Shown: one piece after another, positions 1 through 12,901 of the stretch
Numbering within the stretch: the first letter of the stretch is position 1
Layout of the letters: every line of letters starts with the position of its first letter
DNA from: Cryptomeria japonica
Lineage: Eukaryota; Streptophyta; Pinopsida; Cupressales; Cupressaceae
DNA length: 64,000 nt
Reading direction: 5' to 3'
Assembly (NCBI RefSeq): GCF_030272615.1
Contig: NC_081406.1
Location: forward strand, 395,274,439-395,338,438
Position numbers and translations under genes: made by a program
The notes under the pieces: generated by a model
The model's database searches: none
The model's input: only the letters and a program-made list of their open reading frames with translations
Told to the model about the DNA's origin: nothing

Positions 1-1871
1 GATAGTGATTGAGCTACGTGAATAATTTGTGGTGTCTCTTGATTCCCAATATTCACTGGCTGAGTTGGCTCGATCAATATGGAAGACTGCTCTTGAAAAT
101 GACTGGGCAGCATACCAAGTATCTCACCTTCAGGCACCTCAGAGAGGTTTTAACCTTTAGGTACATCCTTTATTTTCTCTTTTTTAGATTCTGACACCGC
201 CACTGTATGGTTTTTGCCATCAGATCTTTTATTTTTATTTTTCTTGTTTTTGCGACTAAGATACTTGATATCCTCTTCAGTCATATTTTCACTCTGTTCA
301 CTGATGGAAGAGTTCATAGGTTTGACTGCATTGAGATAATAGGATAATGTATAGTCATTAGCAAAAGTAGGTATATCCATGGGTTGATTCTATAAAGTAC
401 AGTCAATCAATTTAGGATGTATTAAGGACAAATTTTGGATAGGTTCAAGAGTATTCACGGTATTGTTATCACAACTGTAGATTGAAAAGTCAAGTTCCTG
501 AATGATACATTGCGTAAGTGTCTCGAGACTAGGAAGAGTTAGATCATGATTATTAAAGTTCACATTAATATTTAATCAATCTAATCCAATAGACATACTT
601 GTAACATCATTTACTACGCCGGACTAGACGTCATGTCATGGTTTAACAACAATAAGACTAGTAGGCAATTTTTCATTGTTTGTATCAGATGATTCAGAAT
701 TTGAGGATGAGTGGGTATCATCATGAACAAGACTATCATCAGAGTCATCAGAATCATCAGAGTTATTAGATGAAGTTTCCAAGTCTCTATCAGGTGATTT
801 AGTAAGCATATGTATGGTATCAATACTAACATCTTTAATGGTACAAATTCCTTCATATTGTAGTTCATTTGTCATTTGTATTTGATACACCTGTTGACAT
901 GATCTCATTATTTCTATGAATTTTTTTCGTCTACTCCATTCAACTTCTTCTGGACTGATAACTGGTTCTTGTTCTGCAGCTTCTAACTCTTCTTGTGTAG
1001 TGCTATAACTGATTTGTTCTATTTGAGGATAAGGATACATAGATGAGAAGCATTCTGGTATTGTTCCTTCTTTCAATGCTTGTTCATAATTTGCTTGCCT
1101 CTTTTGTATAATTTCTTGTATTTCCCTCTCTAGTTTTATGCGCATCAGCTCTTGAGTATCATCTATGACACCACTAGATTCTTCTAGATTTTCTATAGCA
1201 GATGTGTCTGAAAGATAGTCAGGACCCCATTCATACTCGTTTGAATTAGTCTCTGAATCATCTACTTGTTGCCTGCCAGTATATGTGACTAGAACTTTTA
1301 ATGGTGCAAACAATTCTCTGATTCTCACAAATTCATCTCTCATATCCTCAGGAACCTCAACTTCTTGTATTATTGTAGCTGATACCGTCGAAGCTTGAGC
1401 ACTGACTATTTCTTCTTTCTTGACTGTTGATTCCTCTTTCTCTTTTCTACACTCTTCTTTTTTTTGTTTAGTGTTTGCTTCATGTAATGTTAAAGGCGAT
1501 ATATTTTTCAAGCCTTTAGACTTAGAGACATGTTTTTGTTCTAATGTCTTTTTAGGATTGTATCCCAGTCCAGCCTTATCATTTGTGGATTTGGTTTGTA
1601 GCTGAATTGGTTCAGTTTTTTGTTTGCCCAAAAGACCAATACCTAAGTACCCCATGCGCTAAATCATTTTGTAACCACGACCATATTGATTTGAGGAAAT
1701 CTCACAATGTCGTACCTCCTCATTTGGACTATCTTTCTTAAAGAGCCAGTTAAGCACAACATCCTCTTCTATTTCATCCACCAAGGAGGTAGAAGACTGT
1801 ATGAAGAGACCATCATATATAGTATTTAGAACTGAATTTTGTGTTCTCATAGCCTCTGATGGCTTGCCCAA
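1..1871 (-). pseudogene. E1 G-patch motif and protease-RT spacer (broken)
   Basis: Continues the gag-protease frame. After a TAG at about 1656-1658 comes a G-patch-like stretch (M-G-Y-L-G-I-G-L-L-G-K-Q ... A-G-L-G-Y, about 1655-1550). G-patch motifs between protease and RT are common in Tat-type plant gypsy elements. The rest is acidic and low in complexity (E/S/D-rich), as is usual for the spacer before RT; no enzyme domain is visible. Several more in-frame stops lie below 636, with the same frame open again at 380-150. RT itself is off the left edge. Confidence 0.75.
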
Positions 1872-2657
1872 CTATTTTGGTGATGGAGGGAGAGAAACTA
1901 AGGATAGTATTGGTTCTATCTTGTAGCCATCCATGCCGGTATCTGTAATCTTCAATCTCTTTTCTAAGTCTTTCATCAATGTTTTTGGATCTTCATTTGG
2001 AGAGGGTGCCCTATTATGAGGCACAAAAGTATTTGCACCTTTTGTCAATGCATTATAGATGACATTTGTATTAGCAAGAATATTGACTTCAGCTCCATTA
2101 TAAGGAAACTTTAAGCATTGGTGATATGTTGACGGTACTGCCTTCATTTCATGAATCCATGGCCTGCCCAGCAATATATTGTATGACAATGGAATATCGA
2201 GAACCTAGAAAAGGACATCTCTCTCTACCGGTCCCACTCTGATTGGTAATGATACCAAACCTTTGGAGGTCCTCTCTTCTTCATCATAGGCTTTAATTGT
2301 TATTTTCTTGCCTGGATCAATGACATTTTCAGAGAATCCTAGTTGTGTAAGCAGATGATAAGTACAGATATTCAACCCTACGCCTCCATCTATCAAAACA
2401 CGTTTAACTCTATGTTTGTGGATCATGGCTTCAATATGCAATGGCTGGTTATGTGGATGATTTAATGAATTGTCATCTTCCTCAGAGAAGGTCAAATAGT
2501 GAGGTGAAGTCAGATGACCCACCATAGACTGAAACTGATCAATGTCTAAATCTTTTGGAACGTTGGTAGTGAGCAATGCTTTGTCTATGATTTCCTTGTG
2601 AGTAGATGAGAGTTGTAGCAATTCAAAAATTGAAATTTGAGCATTTGTCCTTTTCAA
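1872..2657 (-). pseudogene. E1 retropepsin-type aspartic protease (broken)
   Basis: Protease of the gag-pol polyprotein, which would release the capsid proteins and enzymes. The flap and active-site region reads V-L-I-D-G-G-V-G-L-N-I-C near 2400-2365; D-G-G replaces the canonical D-T/S-G, which is usual in this plant lineage. The C-terminal hallmark Y-N-I-L-L-G-R-P-W-I-H is at about 2185-2150. The frame is the same as gag, but TAG codons separate it from gag (2658-2660) and cut it near 2202. The sister element has Q where the latter stop falls (F-Q-V-L-D). Not functional as it stands. Confidence 0.85.
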
Positions 2658-4600
2658 CTATTCAACCGTGCTGTATCCAAAGGATGATGATGAGGTTAAT
2701 CTTTTAAATTTGTCCAAGGTTGATTCCTTTCGTTTATTTGGCAGGGCTATTGGATTTGATGTTTCCTGAGCCAGTTTGGAAGAACTAGCTCCTTGGAGGG
2801 TAACTTTCTTTTGGGATCTAGTCAGAGCTTTTGCATATTGTGATTCATTTGGTTTATCTTGAACTATAATCACATTGCAATATTCTGAGTGTGAAGGTTC
2901 AATCATGTTGATAATGTTGTCCTGGCTGGCATAAGCATAATTTACCTTGGCACCTCCTTTGGTCTTTAAGGAATCACCTTGTTCATAAGTAGGCAAAGGG
3001 TCTTTAAATGCTTTATGATCAGCATTGGTTGGATGATTCCCAACAACAAATTTACCAGCATCTATGAGATCCCGAATCTCATGTTTTAGCTTCATGCAAT
3101 TGTTTATGTTATGACCCTTATTCTGATGGAAGTCACAGTATTTATTTTCTCTCCACCATCTTGGTTTGACATCTGGATCATATGGTTTGGAGTTATCTGG
3201 TAGTGTTATCAAGTTGTTTGCCAACAAAGTTTTGAAAGCAGACTCATATGATTCTTCAAGAGGAGTAAAATCACACTTAGGTTTGGAAAGCCAAGGCTTG
3301 TCTTTGAACCATTCCTTTGTTTTCTTTGGTGGATTCTCTGCTGCAATCTCAGTGGCTTTAAGTGCTTGTGTACCACTAGCCAGGTTGAATATTGTGGATT
3401 TTGAGTTGGTTTTGACAGTGTCTACTACTCCATCATTAACAACATTCTTGTTGTTGTCTTTGGCAAATTTCCAATACTTGTTCTTCTCTTTAGAGCTAGA
3501 TCTTGTTTGTGTTTCTTTCCAAGGTGTGATATCCCCCTTCTTTATGAGCACATCTTCCATTCGAATGGCATTATCTACCATTTTGTTAAATGATGGGTGT
3601 ACTTGCATTTGTATGCTATATTTCAGTTCAGGGACCAAGTTATTGACAAATATATCCATTTTCTTAGAGTTTGGAATAGGTCGTGGGTACCTAGAGAACA
3701 TCCTTCTCCAGCGTTGGAGAAAAGTAAGAAGAGGTTCCCCTATTTTCTGTTGAGTATTACAAAGATCGATCATAGTCACAAGATGTCGAATGTTGTATGA
3801 GTATTGTTGTAAAAATAGTTGGATTAGTTCTTCGAATGTTTTTATTCCTTTGGGTAGACTTGATTGCCATTTCATTGCTTGACCCCCTAAACTCCTTGGG
3901 AAGAGATGCATGAGGTACGTTTGATCATGCATGAATTCCATACAAGCAACACTAAATTCCCTAACATGATTTTGAGGATTTGAGGTGCCGTCATATTTGT
4001 CAAATTTTGGGATTTCCACTCGTGAAGGGAATGGAGGCATGTGTAAATTCTTGTCAAATGGAAAAGGACATATTGTTTCCAGAGAATATTGTTTTGGGGA
4101 CTTGTCCTTATTCTTCAGCTCTGTGAGCTTTGTCTGCAAAGCTAGTAAGTATTTGTGTACCATGATTATAGGTGAGTCTTCCCTTTTAGTAACAAGTGTC
4201 TGAACATCACATCCAATAGGAAGTTTGGCACCTTGATTTGCTAGTTCTAAGAAATAGTCTTCCTTTTCTTGGGTCATGATAGTTTTCATCATTTTTCTAA
4301 AGCCTTTGTCTTTCTGACAGTCAAGGATATCTTTTTCTGGAGGTTCCGCAGCTTCGTCAATCTCACTTGATGATGACGAGTCATTATGATTTTCAGGAAT
4401 ATTATGGTCATTTTTGTTTCCATCATTGTATTCTGTCTCATGTATAGTGGGAGATTTTGGTTCATCAAAAATTGGCCCACCTGATGACAATGGTATGTCA
4501 GTGAGGGGATCCTTCACATAGAATGGATTATCTTGATAAGTGAAGGTTTTTCCTTTGTTTTGGCTTGTTTCTTACAAGAACTCCTAGTTTGAATAGGCAT
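2658..4600 (-). pseudogene. E1 gag (capsid/nucleocapsid), one frameshift
   Basis: Structural protein that packages the RNA into cytoplasmic particles. The likely start is the ATG at 4600-4598 (M-P-I-Q-T-R-S-S, like the first residues of E2 and P gag). A 1-bp indel near the T run at 4547-4551 then moves the reading into the frame that stays open from about 4517 to 2658. The plant retrotransposon gag domain (L-F-P-R-S-L-G-G-Q-A-M-K-W through L-L-T-F-L-Q-R-W) is at about 3950-3700. A zinc-knuckle variant C-x2-H-x4-H-x4-C is at about 3137-3095, preceded by W-W-R-E-N-K-Y. The frame leads directly into protease after a single TAG. Confidence 0.88.
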
Positions 4601-6792
4601 TTTTATGGATTAGTGTGACCTAGAGTTGTTTTTGATGCAGAGGTCAAGATCAATTTCAGTGCTAGTTTGTTCGGTTTAAGTATTGTTTGAGAGAAACAAC
4701 TAAGATTTAGTCTAGTTTTAGGAAAGATCTATCCTGTATAAGACATTTACCTGGGTTGATTCTAAAATAGTAACTAAGATTCAATCTGATTTAGGAACGA
4801 TATATCCTATGTAAGACGTTATCTAAGTGACTTGAGTTTGATAGGTTGTTTGATTGAACTAGCTGAAGGGTGATCAACCAAATCGTGCAACAAAAAAATG
4901 GTAGAGGTACACTATCTTGATCTGTTTTATGCTCAGGAAAATTTGATAACCAGTATTATGTTCATGGTAGACTGTGTTTTTGGCAAGTTTGACCGTTCTG
5001 TCTGACAAAACCAGAGACTCGTACGATTGGGTTTTTGACCCAGATGACAATTTAGCAGTTATAGGACGACAGAAGTTCTATTTCATATGAGTTTCTGCCT
5101 TGTACCATACGACTGATGGGCATGTGCAAGATGACAAAATACTAAGGTCGATTCTGCCTCGTACGAGACAGAATACAGTGCAGGATGATGAATGATTTAG
5201 ACTCGTACGATAGATAATCTGCTATAGGATGACAATTGAGTAGATTCGTATGACACAGGACTGGTGTAGCATGATAAATTAGCAGACTCGTACAACTGTT
5301 CACAGAGTAGAGACTAAAAATTCTAAGTTTTTTGACTGCTGAGTATTGACAACTGAGTATGACAAATTTTGAGATGGACTGATTTTTTACCAGGATATAC
5401 TAGTTTCTGACATGGACAAAGTTTCGACTTAGGATGGACTAGTTTCTGACACAGACAGAGTTTCGACTTAGGATGGACTAGTTTCTGACATAGATAGAGT
5501 TTTGACTCACTGAGTTTGTTTCTTGTCTTCTCCAATTTTGGTATTCCAAGTTTTGTTTTAGGGATGAAAAACATAGAAAACAAGTAGTATTTATAGTGAC
5601 TCCAATCACAACATGCAAATCCTAATGAATTTGGTGAGGAAAGAAAACCTTTGCTTATAGACTCAGGTACACACCTAATAGATAATCATAATATAGTTGC
5701 TAAGTCTCACGCAATGGATTCTCAACGCTGTATTATCCAACTCCAAACGCTAATGAGGGCATGAAATGACAAGTATCTTGGGAGAGTTACTATCTCTCTT
5801 GCACAAAGATTATCTCCCTTTCGGAGGTGAACCGGGTAGCTTCTAATTTTAATTGGATTTAGTAAGGGGTCCATTCAGCGCATCGAAGTATAAACTCAAT
5901 TAAGAGGTCTCTCAGCCTTGAAAACCAAGGTTTAATATACCCGAAGGTACAGAGGAGAGCTATTCTCGAGCACTGTTGTTGACTTGATTTTCATCAAATC
6001 ACATTTATTTTATAGTGGGTTGGAGTACTTGGCATCTAGCCATTCCCACTTAGGTCATTCCCCTCTCACCGGCCCTAAAGGCTATAGAGTTATTAGCTCC
6101 TCTGGAGGGTAGGCCTGCTAAAGATGTTGCAATCAATCTTAAGAAAGCACTTCAAGGGTCTAGATTTCTGATTGTCTAAAAGAAGACAAGAGCATACTCT
6201 CCTACCTCTTAGATTTTTCTAAAACATGAAAGACAGATTTTGTTCATTAACCAGATAGCAAGTTAGGTGCCTAAAAATGAATTTAAAGAATACATGATAT
6301 TTAGTCGATTCTCCTTAGGCAACCTACAAAGACAATGAATCAATAGTCATATTGTCTTTGTGTGACAAGCATATTCTTCGACAAGCATTCTACAAAAACT
6401 AGTTAGGCTATGAAAAATTATGAGACAAATAGATAAACAGTCAGGGTCAGTCATCAGAATAATTAAAAAAATGATAAAATCATGAAATTTGCCTTTTTAC
6501 CAGAGAGTACAGAATCGTACGACAGAGTCTCGACTCGTACGAGACAGGATTTAGTATCGCATGAAAGAAGATTGCTGATGATGTCTGCTCGTACGAAGGA
6601 GGATTTATGCTCGTATGACAGAAGATGTGCTAGTACGATAGGATATGGAAATTCGTGCGACACCTGCAGTTTATCATTCAAGCCTATGGGAATTGTCATA
6701 CAAGATGTATGGACGAAAAACCAAAAAATCAAAAAACCTAAAAAAAAATTTTAAAAATCAGTCTTGGAGGCTGAAAAAAAAGTAGTCTTCGA
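4601..6792 (-). other. E1 untranslated leader
   Basis: About 2.2 kb between the primer binding site and gag, with no ORF I believe in. It holds a 39-bp tandem repeat (5399-5515) and two clusters of the near-palindrome TCGTACGA (about 5015-5300 and 6510-6665). The 6480-6720 part resembles the intron of the antisense gene in E5 (63300-63440), including the C-A-T-T (C/T) A-A (A/G) C-C stretch. Long repeat-bearing leaders are common in Tat elements. Confidence 0.6.
5399..5515. repeat. 39-bp tandem repeat, 3 copies
   Basis: Units start with ACTAGTTTCTGACA at 5399, 5438 and 5477. The first two are nearly identical and the third diverges at its end. It lies inside the E1 leader. Minus-strand ORFs across it are an effect of the unit length being divisible by 3. 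Confidence 0.9.
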
Positions 6793-6809
6793 CCCCAAGG
6801 TGGGAGCCA
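6793..6809 (-). promoter_or_regulatory. E1 primer binding site
   Basis: On the minus strand TGGCTCCCACCTTGGGG begins four bases after the LTR end. Position and the leading TGG (complement of tRNA CCA) fit a minus-strand primer site. I could not assign the tRNA with certainty. It differs from the TGGTGAACCC type used by E2, E3 and E4. Confidence 0.7.
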
Positions 6810-6813
6810 AAAA

Positions 6814-7966
6814 TGTGTGTGTGAAAAAGTGAACTTGTAGCTGTAAGCACAACACTTCAATTAAGTCATTATATGCATGGTTAGTAATCAATAATCAATA
6901 AAAATAAACCATAGGAAAGCGACCCATTGCTTTCTAAATGATGCGAGTATAAGATTGCTCTCAGTTTGTTATAAGCAATACCAGTGACTAGACTACACCA
7001 AGATGAAGGATTTAATCTATATGATATTAAGCTATATGGATGCAAGATAAATGAATAATTCAAGCAATAATAACCAATTCAAGCAACAATGGATGCAAGC
7101 AATAATGAATGTAAGATGGATGCAAGTAATCTAAAAAAAGCAATAATAATCAATCAATGACTCCAGAGCAAAATCAGTATAATAATGATGTATTCTCAAA
7201 AATCTCTGGGGTGAATTGGAATGAGAGCTGATGACTGAATTTATAGAGAATTACAGAGAGATGATAAAAAAGCTCAATTTAGGATTAATTGAAAATAATT
7301 GAGAAATCAAGTTGAGTTAACCTTGAGATAGATTCCAATTATAGTTCAATTGAAATGCATTCGAATTAGAAGTCCAAGTTGCATTGGAAAACAATAATAA
7401 ATCAATTCCATGCATTTGTGATAAAAATAGATAATTCTTCAATTTAATCAAGAAAAGAGTCTTTTTAATGCAACTGAACTTCTTTTTCTGAAAAGCTTTG
7501 AGTTTCAATTTTAAGAGAATAATTAATAATTCAATTAATTGCTTTTTTGATTTCAAGTTCTAAATTTAGAAAAAAAAAATAATATCTCAAGTTTGATTTC
7601 TCTCTTAATTCAATTCTTTTTATTTAATTTTCAATTCAACTCTTTGTTTTGTAATAAATTCTTCTTTTTGTAGCAAATTAATTCTTTCGCATGATTGAAT
7701 GGAAAATTTATTAATTAATTAAATATGCAAGGATATTTAATAAATTAAAATAGGATAATTGATCAAAATGAATATTCTTGGAATGATTCAATTAATTAAA
7801 TAAATATTTAATTAATGTTTGGTAATTGATTTTGCCATGTGATATTTGATAATTAAAGAATTAATTATGTGCTCAAGATTGATTTAATTGCCTTTTGGTT
7901 AGGACCTTGGGGATGTTGTCAAGATTAGGGGCCCATGGTTTAGATGACCAATTTTAGGGTATTACA
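6814..7966 (-). repeat. E1 5' LTR
   Basis: 1,153 bp with TGT...ACA ends; on the minus strand it starts TGTAATACCC and ends in a TG/CA run. It matches the E5 LTR at 50448-51578 over its length, which fixes both ends. A minus-strand TATA box (CTATAAATTC) is near 7240, about 425 bp before the LTR end, giving the U3/R boundary. The right flank AGGAC belongs to E2. AT-rich blocks of ATTAATTAAATAAATATTT type fill the U3 part. Confidence 0.9.
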
Positions 7967-9438
7967 AGGACAAGCTTTATTTAGATCCTAGAAATCAGTA
8001 CAGATTTGTATGCCTCCTGTGGGGTTAGTCATAGGTACCAAGTTGGATATCCATTCCACATAGTTGATAGGTCGAATGAAACCTACATCCAACAGCTTTT
8101 GGAGTTCTATTTTATCAGTAATGCAATTTGTGGATGCATTTTTCTCAATTTTTGCTTGTATGGTTTAACTCAGGGTAGCAGAGGTAAATGATGTAACACT
8201 AACTTAGGATCTGAGCCTGGCATATCTGCATAGGACCAAGCAAAGTTGATAGGATGTTGTTTAAAAAAATGAATGAACTTTTCCTTTTCTTCTTTGTTTA
8301 ATGATTTTTCCAAGTGGTTGTTATGCACAACCTCTCCTTCTGCTATATTTACCTCTTCAGTTTCTTCTATAAGCAATGCTAAATTTTCTCTTTCAATAGG
8401 GAGGTTACCTAACTCGCTCTTGCCATTATGGTTATTTTGATCTACATCTTCTATTGTAGAGGTACTTGTCTCTCCAAAGTATGTCATCCTATCCACGTCT
8501 ACAACAAATCCTACTTTGTGATCACCTTGTGGAAATCCCTCTCTGACTCCGAGGAATTCTGCAATGGCTTCATCATTTTGAAACCAATCTAGAGTTGGTA
8601 TTCCTTCTTGCCCCCAATCAATCAAGTGTGAGTGTACAAGGGTTAAGTCATTACTCCCTTCTATAATAGATTCTGATAACATGAGGACTTGATTGTTTGA
8701 GTGACTTGGTGTATTTTTATCTTGTATAAGCTTTATTTGATACCTTAGCATGACACTTGTTTGCAGGCTAGAATCATGGAGTGACAAGAACTCATAGTTG
8801 TGAGAGTCTGTCTTACTTTCAATGTAGGTTTCATCATCTGAGGTATTATCACTTATCTCCTCATGTTCTTGCCTCTGATTTTGTTGTAGATTGGTTGGTC
8901 TTCTTTGCACAGTAGTTACCCTTCTTAAGCTTGTTATAAGTCATTGCAATCTTTCTTCATGTAATTCATTAGGCTGAGGCCTAATTCATTTCCCGTTGTA
9001 GAAGTATTGATACTAACCAGGGATTAGGTTCATCTATTGACCTGTGTCTATTGCAACATCAGCTTGTGTCATTGTGTCAAGATCTATATCATTTTGTGAC
9101 TCAGTGCTAGGCTCTTGTAGGAGTTGTCTCATGTCTTCCCCATCTGATTCCACACTAGGCGATGTTGGTACTTGATTGCTTGTTTGAGATGAAGAGGGAA
9201 GCATGCACATAGACAACTCCCTTTGAGATATGTAGTCTAACAGTTTCATTGGTCTATTTAGTATATCTAGGGTGTGTTGTCTTGCCTCCGTGATATGCGG
9301 TACATTCTTATACCCTAACCATTGATTCCCTAGATTGTCATTAGGAACAATCGGTTCTTATATTCCTTATTTCTATAATCCCAAGCTTGTGGTACCATCA
9401 TATCCGTGTTTCTAGAGCATTTTGAACCCATTGCCATA
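7967..9438 (-). pseudogene. E2 G-patch, spacer and N-terminal reverse transcriptase
   Basis: From right to left: Y-G-N-G-F-K-M-L, a TAG at 9412-9414, then K-H-G-Y-D-G and a stop-ridden G-patch; an acidic spacer (8910-8170); the pre-RT motif F-A-W-S-Y-A-D-M-P-G; and RT entry with G-F-I-R-P-I-N-Y, W-I-S-N-L-V-P and G-G-I-Q-I-C-T-D-F (about 8080-7985), a stop, then D-L-N-K-A-C. RT is cut there by E1, before the catalytic region. The motifs place the element in the same broad lineage as P. Confidence 0.85.
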
Positions 9439-10663
9439 CTAATCTAAGGGTATCCTGGGTATTGTCATGTGATCCTCCTCTCTATATATCCAATGGTTGA
9501 CATCTTCATTCAGTGATTCTTCCTGTAAGTCACCCCATCTAATGAAAGAGCATGAGTCTGTGTATCTGACAATATCTTTCCCTTTGTCTTGTTTTTGTAT
9601 TGCATTTTGAGGTTTCCCAAAAGACTTAGGAGATAGAGACAATTGTTTTCCACTTGAGGCATTTGAAATAGAATACTCTCTGCAACCCATTTCTTGTATC
9701 TGTAAAGAAGATGTTGTAGGCATATTCTTCTTTGTTTGTGTGATTGTTAATGCATCTAGTTGTGTAGTGAGAGGTGCTGCTTGGTTAATTGGTACCTGAT
9801 TATCCACAATTTCTTTCAAGTAACTGCAGTATTGGAAAGGATTTGAATCACCTTTTATGGTGATTTCAATACCATTATTTAGGAATTTGACACACTGATG
9901 AAATATCGATGGTACTTCTTTCATGGTGTGGATCCATGGGTGGCCTAATAACATGTTATATCCTAGTTCTCTATCCAAGACTTGAAAAGTGACCTCTATT
10001 GTTATGGGTCCCACTTATACTGGTAGCGTTACAATACCTTTTGAGGGATGTTCTTCATCATCATATGCCTTGATATTTATGCTCTTAGATGGATCAATGT
10101 GAAGTTCAGAAAATCCTAGTGCTTAACCAATTTTAAATTACAAATATTGAGACCAGCTCCTCCATCTATGAGTACTCTTTGGATTCTTCTTTATGTATGT
10201 AAGCTTCTAGATGTAGCAGGTCATTATGGAGCAGTCTATCACTAGGAATGTCTTGTTTTGTGAATGCAATGCGAGTGCCTTGTGCTAAATTCCCTGTCAT
10301 TGATTGGAAGGCATTTTCATCTATATCTCTATCCACTACTAAATCTTGAAGCACTTTGTCCAGAATGGCTTTATGAGTGGGTGAAATATGCAGTAGTTCA
10401 AATACTGATATATGTGTCGAGGTTTTATTAAGTTGCTCAACAACATTATAAGTCCCTACTGCTAGTGGTTTATTTGGTGGTACTCCTTGTAAAGTTACCT
10501 TTGATCTGCTAGTAACTACTACACAGTCTCTGTCTCTAGGAGTTATTGTAATTGTAGCCACCCTATCATCTCTTTTGCAGGAATTATCAGTACCATATGT
10601 TGTGTTGTCAAGGTTTATGTTATATCCCTCCTTATAGTATTCATGTGTATGCTTGACATCCAT
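9439..10663 (-). pseudogene. E2 protease region (broken)
   Basis: The section before the active site (10663-10166) is like that of E1 and P (S-V-F-E-L-L-H-I-S-P-T-H-K-A-I-L). The active site V-L-I-D-G-G-A-G-L-N-I-C is at about 10185-10145 but in another frame, because of an indel near 10170. The C-terminal hallmark Y-N-M-L-L-G-H-P-W-I-H is at about 9960-9925 in the 10014-9439 frame. Non-functional through frameshifts and stops. Confidence 0.82.
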
Positions 10664-10708
10664 GATTTTTTCTATAAGTTCATCTTCAAACCATCCTGAA
10701 TGAAATGG

Positions 10709-12901
10709 TTAGTCATGTCCCCAGTCTCTGAGATAAATATTTTTGTCTTCATCAAATTTTGGTGCCTCTAACAACATGCAAATTTGGTTATCATCTGTGT
10801 GAGTCTCTGGATATTGTTCATCTCTATCATTTTTTTCTTGTGAATCATTTTTTACTACATCTCCTGAGCTAATGGCATGAATAGTATAATCGTATGAGAC
10901 TTTTGTGTAGTTAGTTGTATTATCTTGCATTCCTGATGTAGTAGCCTTCCCTTTGTCATGGTTTAATAGATGGATCCTTACAGATTGTGTGATTCATGTT
11001 TGCTGAAGTTTTATCTGTATCGATCGTGATGTCACCTTGGTCTATCATATCTTGGACCAAGTTTTTCAACTTATAACAACTCAACATTTTGTGACCTTTA
11101 GTATGATGATAATCATAGAAATCATTATCATTCCACCATGTAGGTTTGAAAGGACCTAGTTCATATACTCTTATTTCTGGCAAAGTGATCATGTTTGTCT
11201 GCATTAACTTTTTTAGCGTTGATTCAATTGGTTCCCCTAGAGGTGTGTAATTCCTTCTTGGAGCATTTACCCTAGGGTATTTTGTGTTCATGTTTTGCAT
11301 AGCGTTTATGTTTGTTGAGACAGTGTTATTCTCCATATGTGGATTTAATGATTGACTTGTGCCTAAAGATAAAACTTGTTGAGTTCTATTTACTGTTCAG
11401 GCATCTACAACACCGGCATTGGTCACATTTTTGTTCTTCAACCAAAATTTGGATTTATCATTGTTTTTGTCATACTTAATGAGACCTTGTTCCACTAGTC
11501 CCTTCTCACACATTAGAGCTTTTTCAGCAATTTGTTTAAATGTGGTCAAACATTGCATTTGTATTGGGTACTTGATCTTAGGGATTAAGTTTTATGTGAA
11601 CATATCCACTTGCTCTATTTCTGGAATAATAGTCTTGCACCTCCTATAGAGAGCTCTCCATCATTGTATGAAGGATGCAAATGTTTCATTCTCATATTGT
11701 TTCGCGGCACACAAGTCCATTAAAGTTACTGGGGTTTCAATGTTATGTGAAAAATTTGCAATAAAGTGTTCAACTAATTCTCTCCATGATGTGATAGTTG
11801 GTGGTAAATGAGAAAACCACTCTAAGGCTAAGCCTCCCAGACTTTTAGGGAACGACCTCATTAGGTAAGTGTCTTTTGTTGCAACCTCTATGCATGTCAT
11901 AAAAAACTCTTTGATGTGGTCTCTAGGATCACCTTTCCCTCAATATTTGTCAAATTTTGATGTTTCAAAATGTGGTGGGAAAGGTGACATGTATAAAGTG
12001 TGATCAAAAGGATAAGGATGTAAGTCCTTCATTGTGTAGCTCTTTTTATCATTACCGATCTGTATAGTCATCACTTGTTGTTGCAAATTCTGTAATTGTT
12101 GTGTCAGAATATTTGTTTGGGTCAAAGGTACACCTTGTTTCAGTGTATGTCCTACAAAAGGATTCATGGTAGCATAACTAGGGGTTGTTGGAAGGTCCCA
12201 TGATTATAATTTTGTGTGTTGTACGTTCCACTAGGTACCGTGAAATAAGTGATATGTGAACTCATGTTTGGCTGAGTTGTACTTGTTGTATTGGTAAGAC
12301 CTAGAGTTTCATTTTGAGGACTATACATTGATCCTATAGAATAGGAAACCGAAGGTTGGGTTGCACTTGTTGTATGAGGAATCTGTGTTTGAACAGGTGC
12401 TGAGACATTTAATATTATCGATATGGTCTATGTTGGTGCGCTAACATTTATTGTTGAAGATGATGCACTCGACTTGGAGTTCGCGTTTGAACTGACATTT
12501 GTTTGTATAGGTGCATCCTGAGGAAAACTAGAGGTCATTGTTTGCATTTGTGTTATATGCGGTATTTGACTATTATATTGACCTAGAGTATTTCCTAGTG
12601 GTAAGATTTTTGTGACATCAAAATCTTCGGGTAATTTTGCCCCATTTTGTAGTAACAACGAGAGATATTTGTCCCTATCACTATGTATAAGTGCATCTAA
12701 GATCATAAGGACATGTGGGTCTTGTTAAGTTGATTCAATCTCTTCTCATGTTAAATGTTGTTGTAGTTCATGTATTGAGGGCATTGCCTAAGAATTTGAT
12801 TGTTGACTAGTTGATATGTCCATATTCCAAGTTGGGTTTACAGACTGGTCGTTGTTTGGGTCCATTATACCTTTTGCCTTTTGTGACCTTGTGATGGGCA
12901 T
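10709..12901 (-). pseudogene. E2 gag (broken)
   Basis: Start ATG at 12901-12899 (M-P-I-T-R-S-Q, matching P gag M-A-H-T-R-S-Q). The gag domain is at 11900-11661 (L-M-R-S-F-P-K-S-L-G-G ... W-R-E-L-V-E-H-F). The zinc-knuckle region is at about 11135-11090 and reads Y-D-Y-H-H-T-K-G-H-x4-C, so the first Cys is Tyr, a one-base change that would damage zinc binding. Frames break between 12428 and 12167 and between 10956 and 10930, with several stops. Same order and spacing as gag of E1 and P. Confidence 0.85.

Larger units (their letters stand above)
1..7966 (-). mobile_element. E1: Ty3/gypsy LTR retrotransposon, 5' half
   Basis: Minus-strand element entering the window from the left. Seen from right to left: 5' LTR (7966-6814), primer binding site, 2.2-kb leader, then gag, protease and a G-patch spacer in one frame; reverse transcriptase and the 3' LTR lie beyond position 1. 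It sits inside E2: just right of its LTR the minus strand resumes E2 reverse transcriptase at the conserved D-L-N-K-A-C stretch. E1 has few stop codons and one frameshift, so it is younger than E2. The target duplication cannot be checked because the other end is outside the window. Confidence 0.9.
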
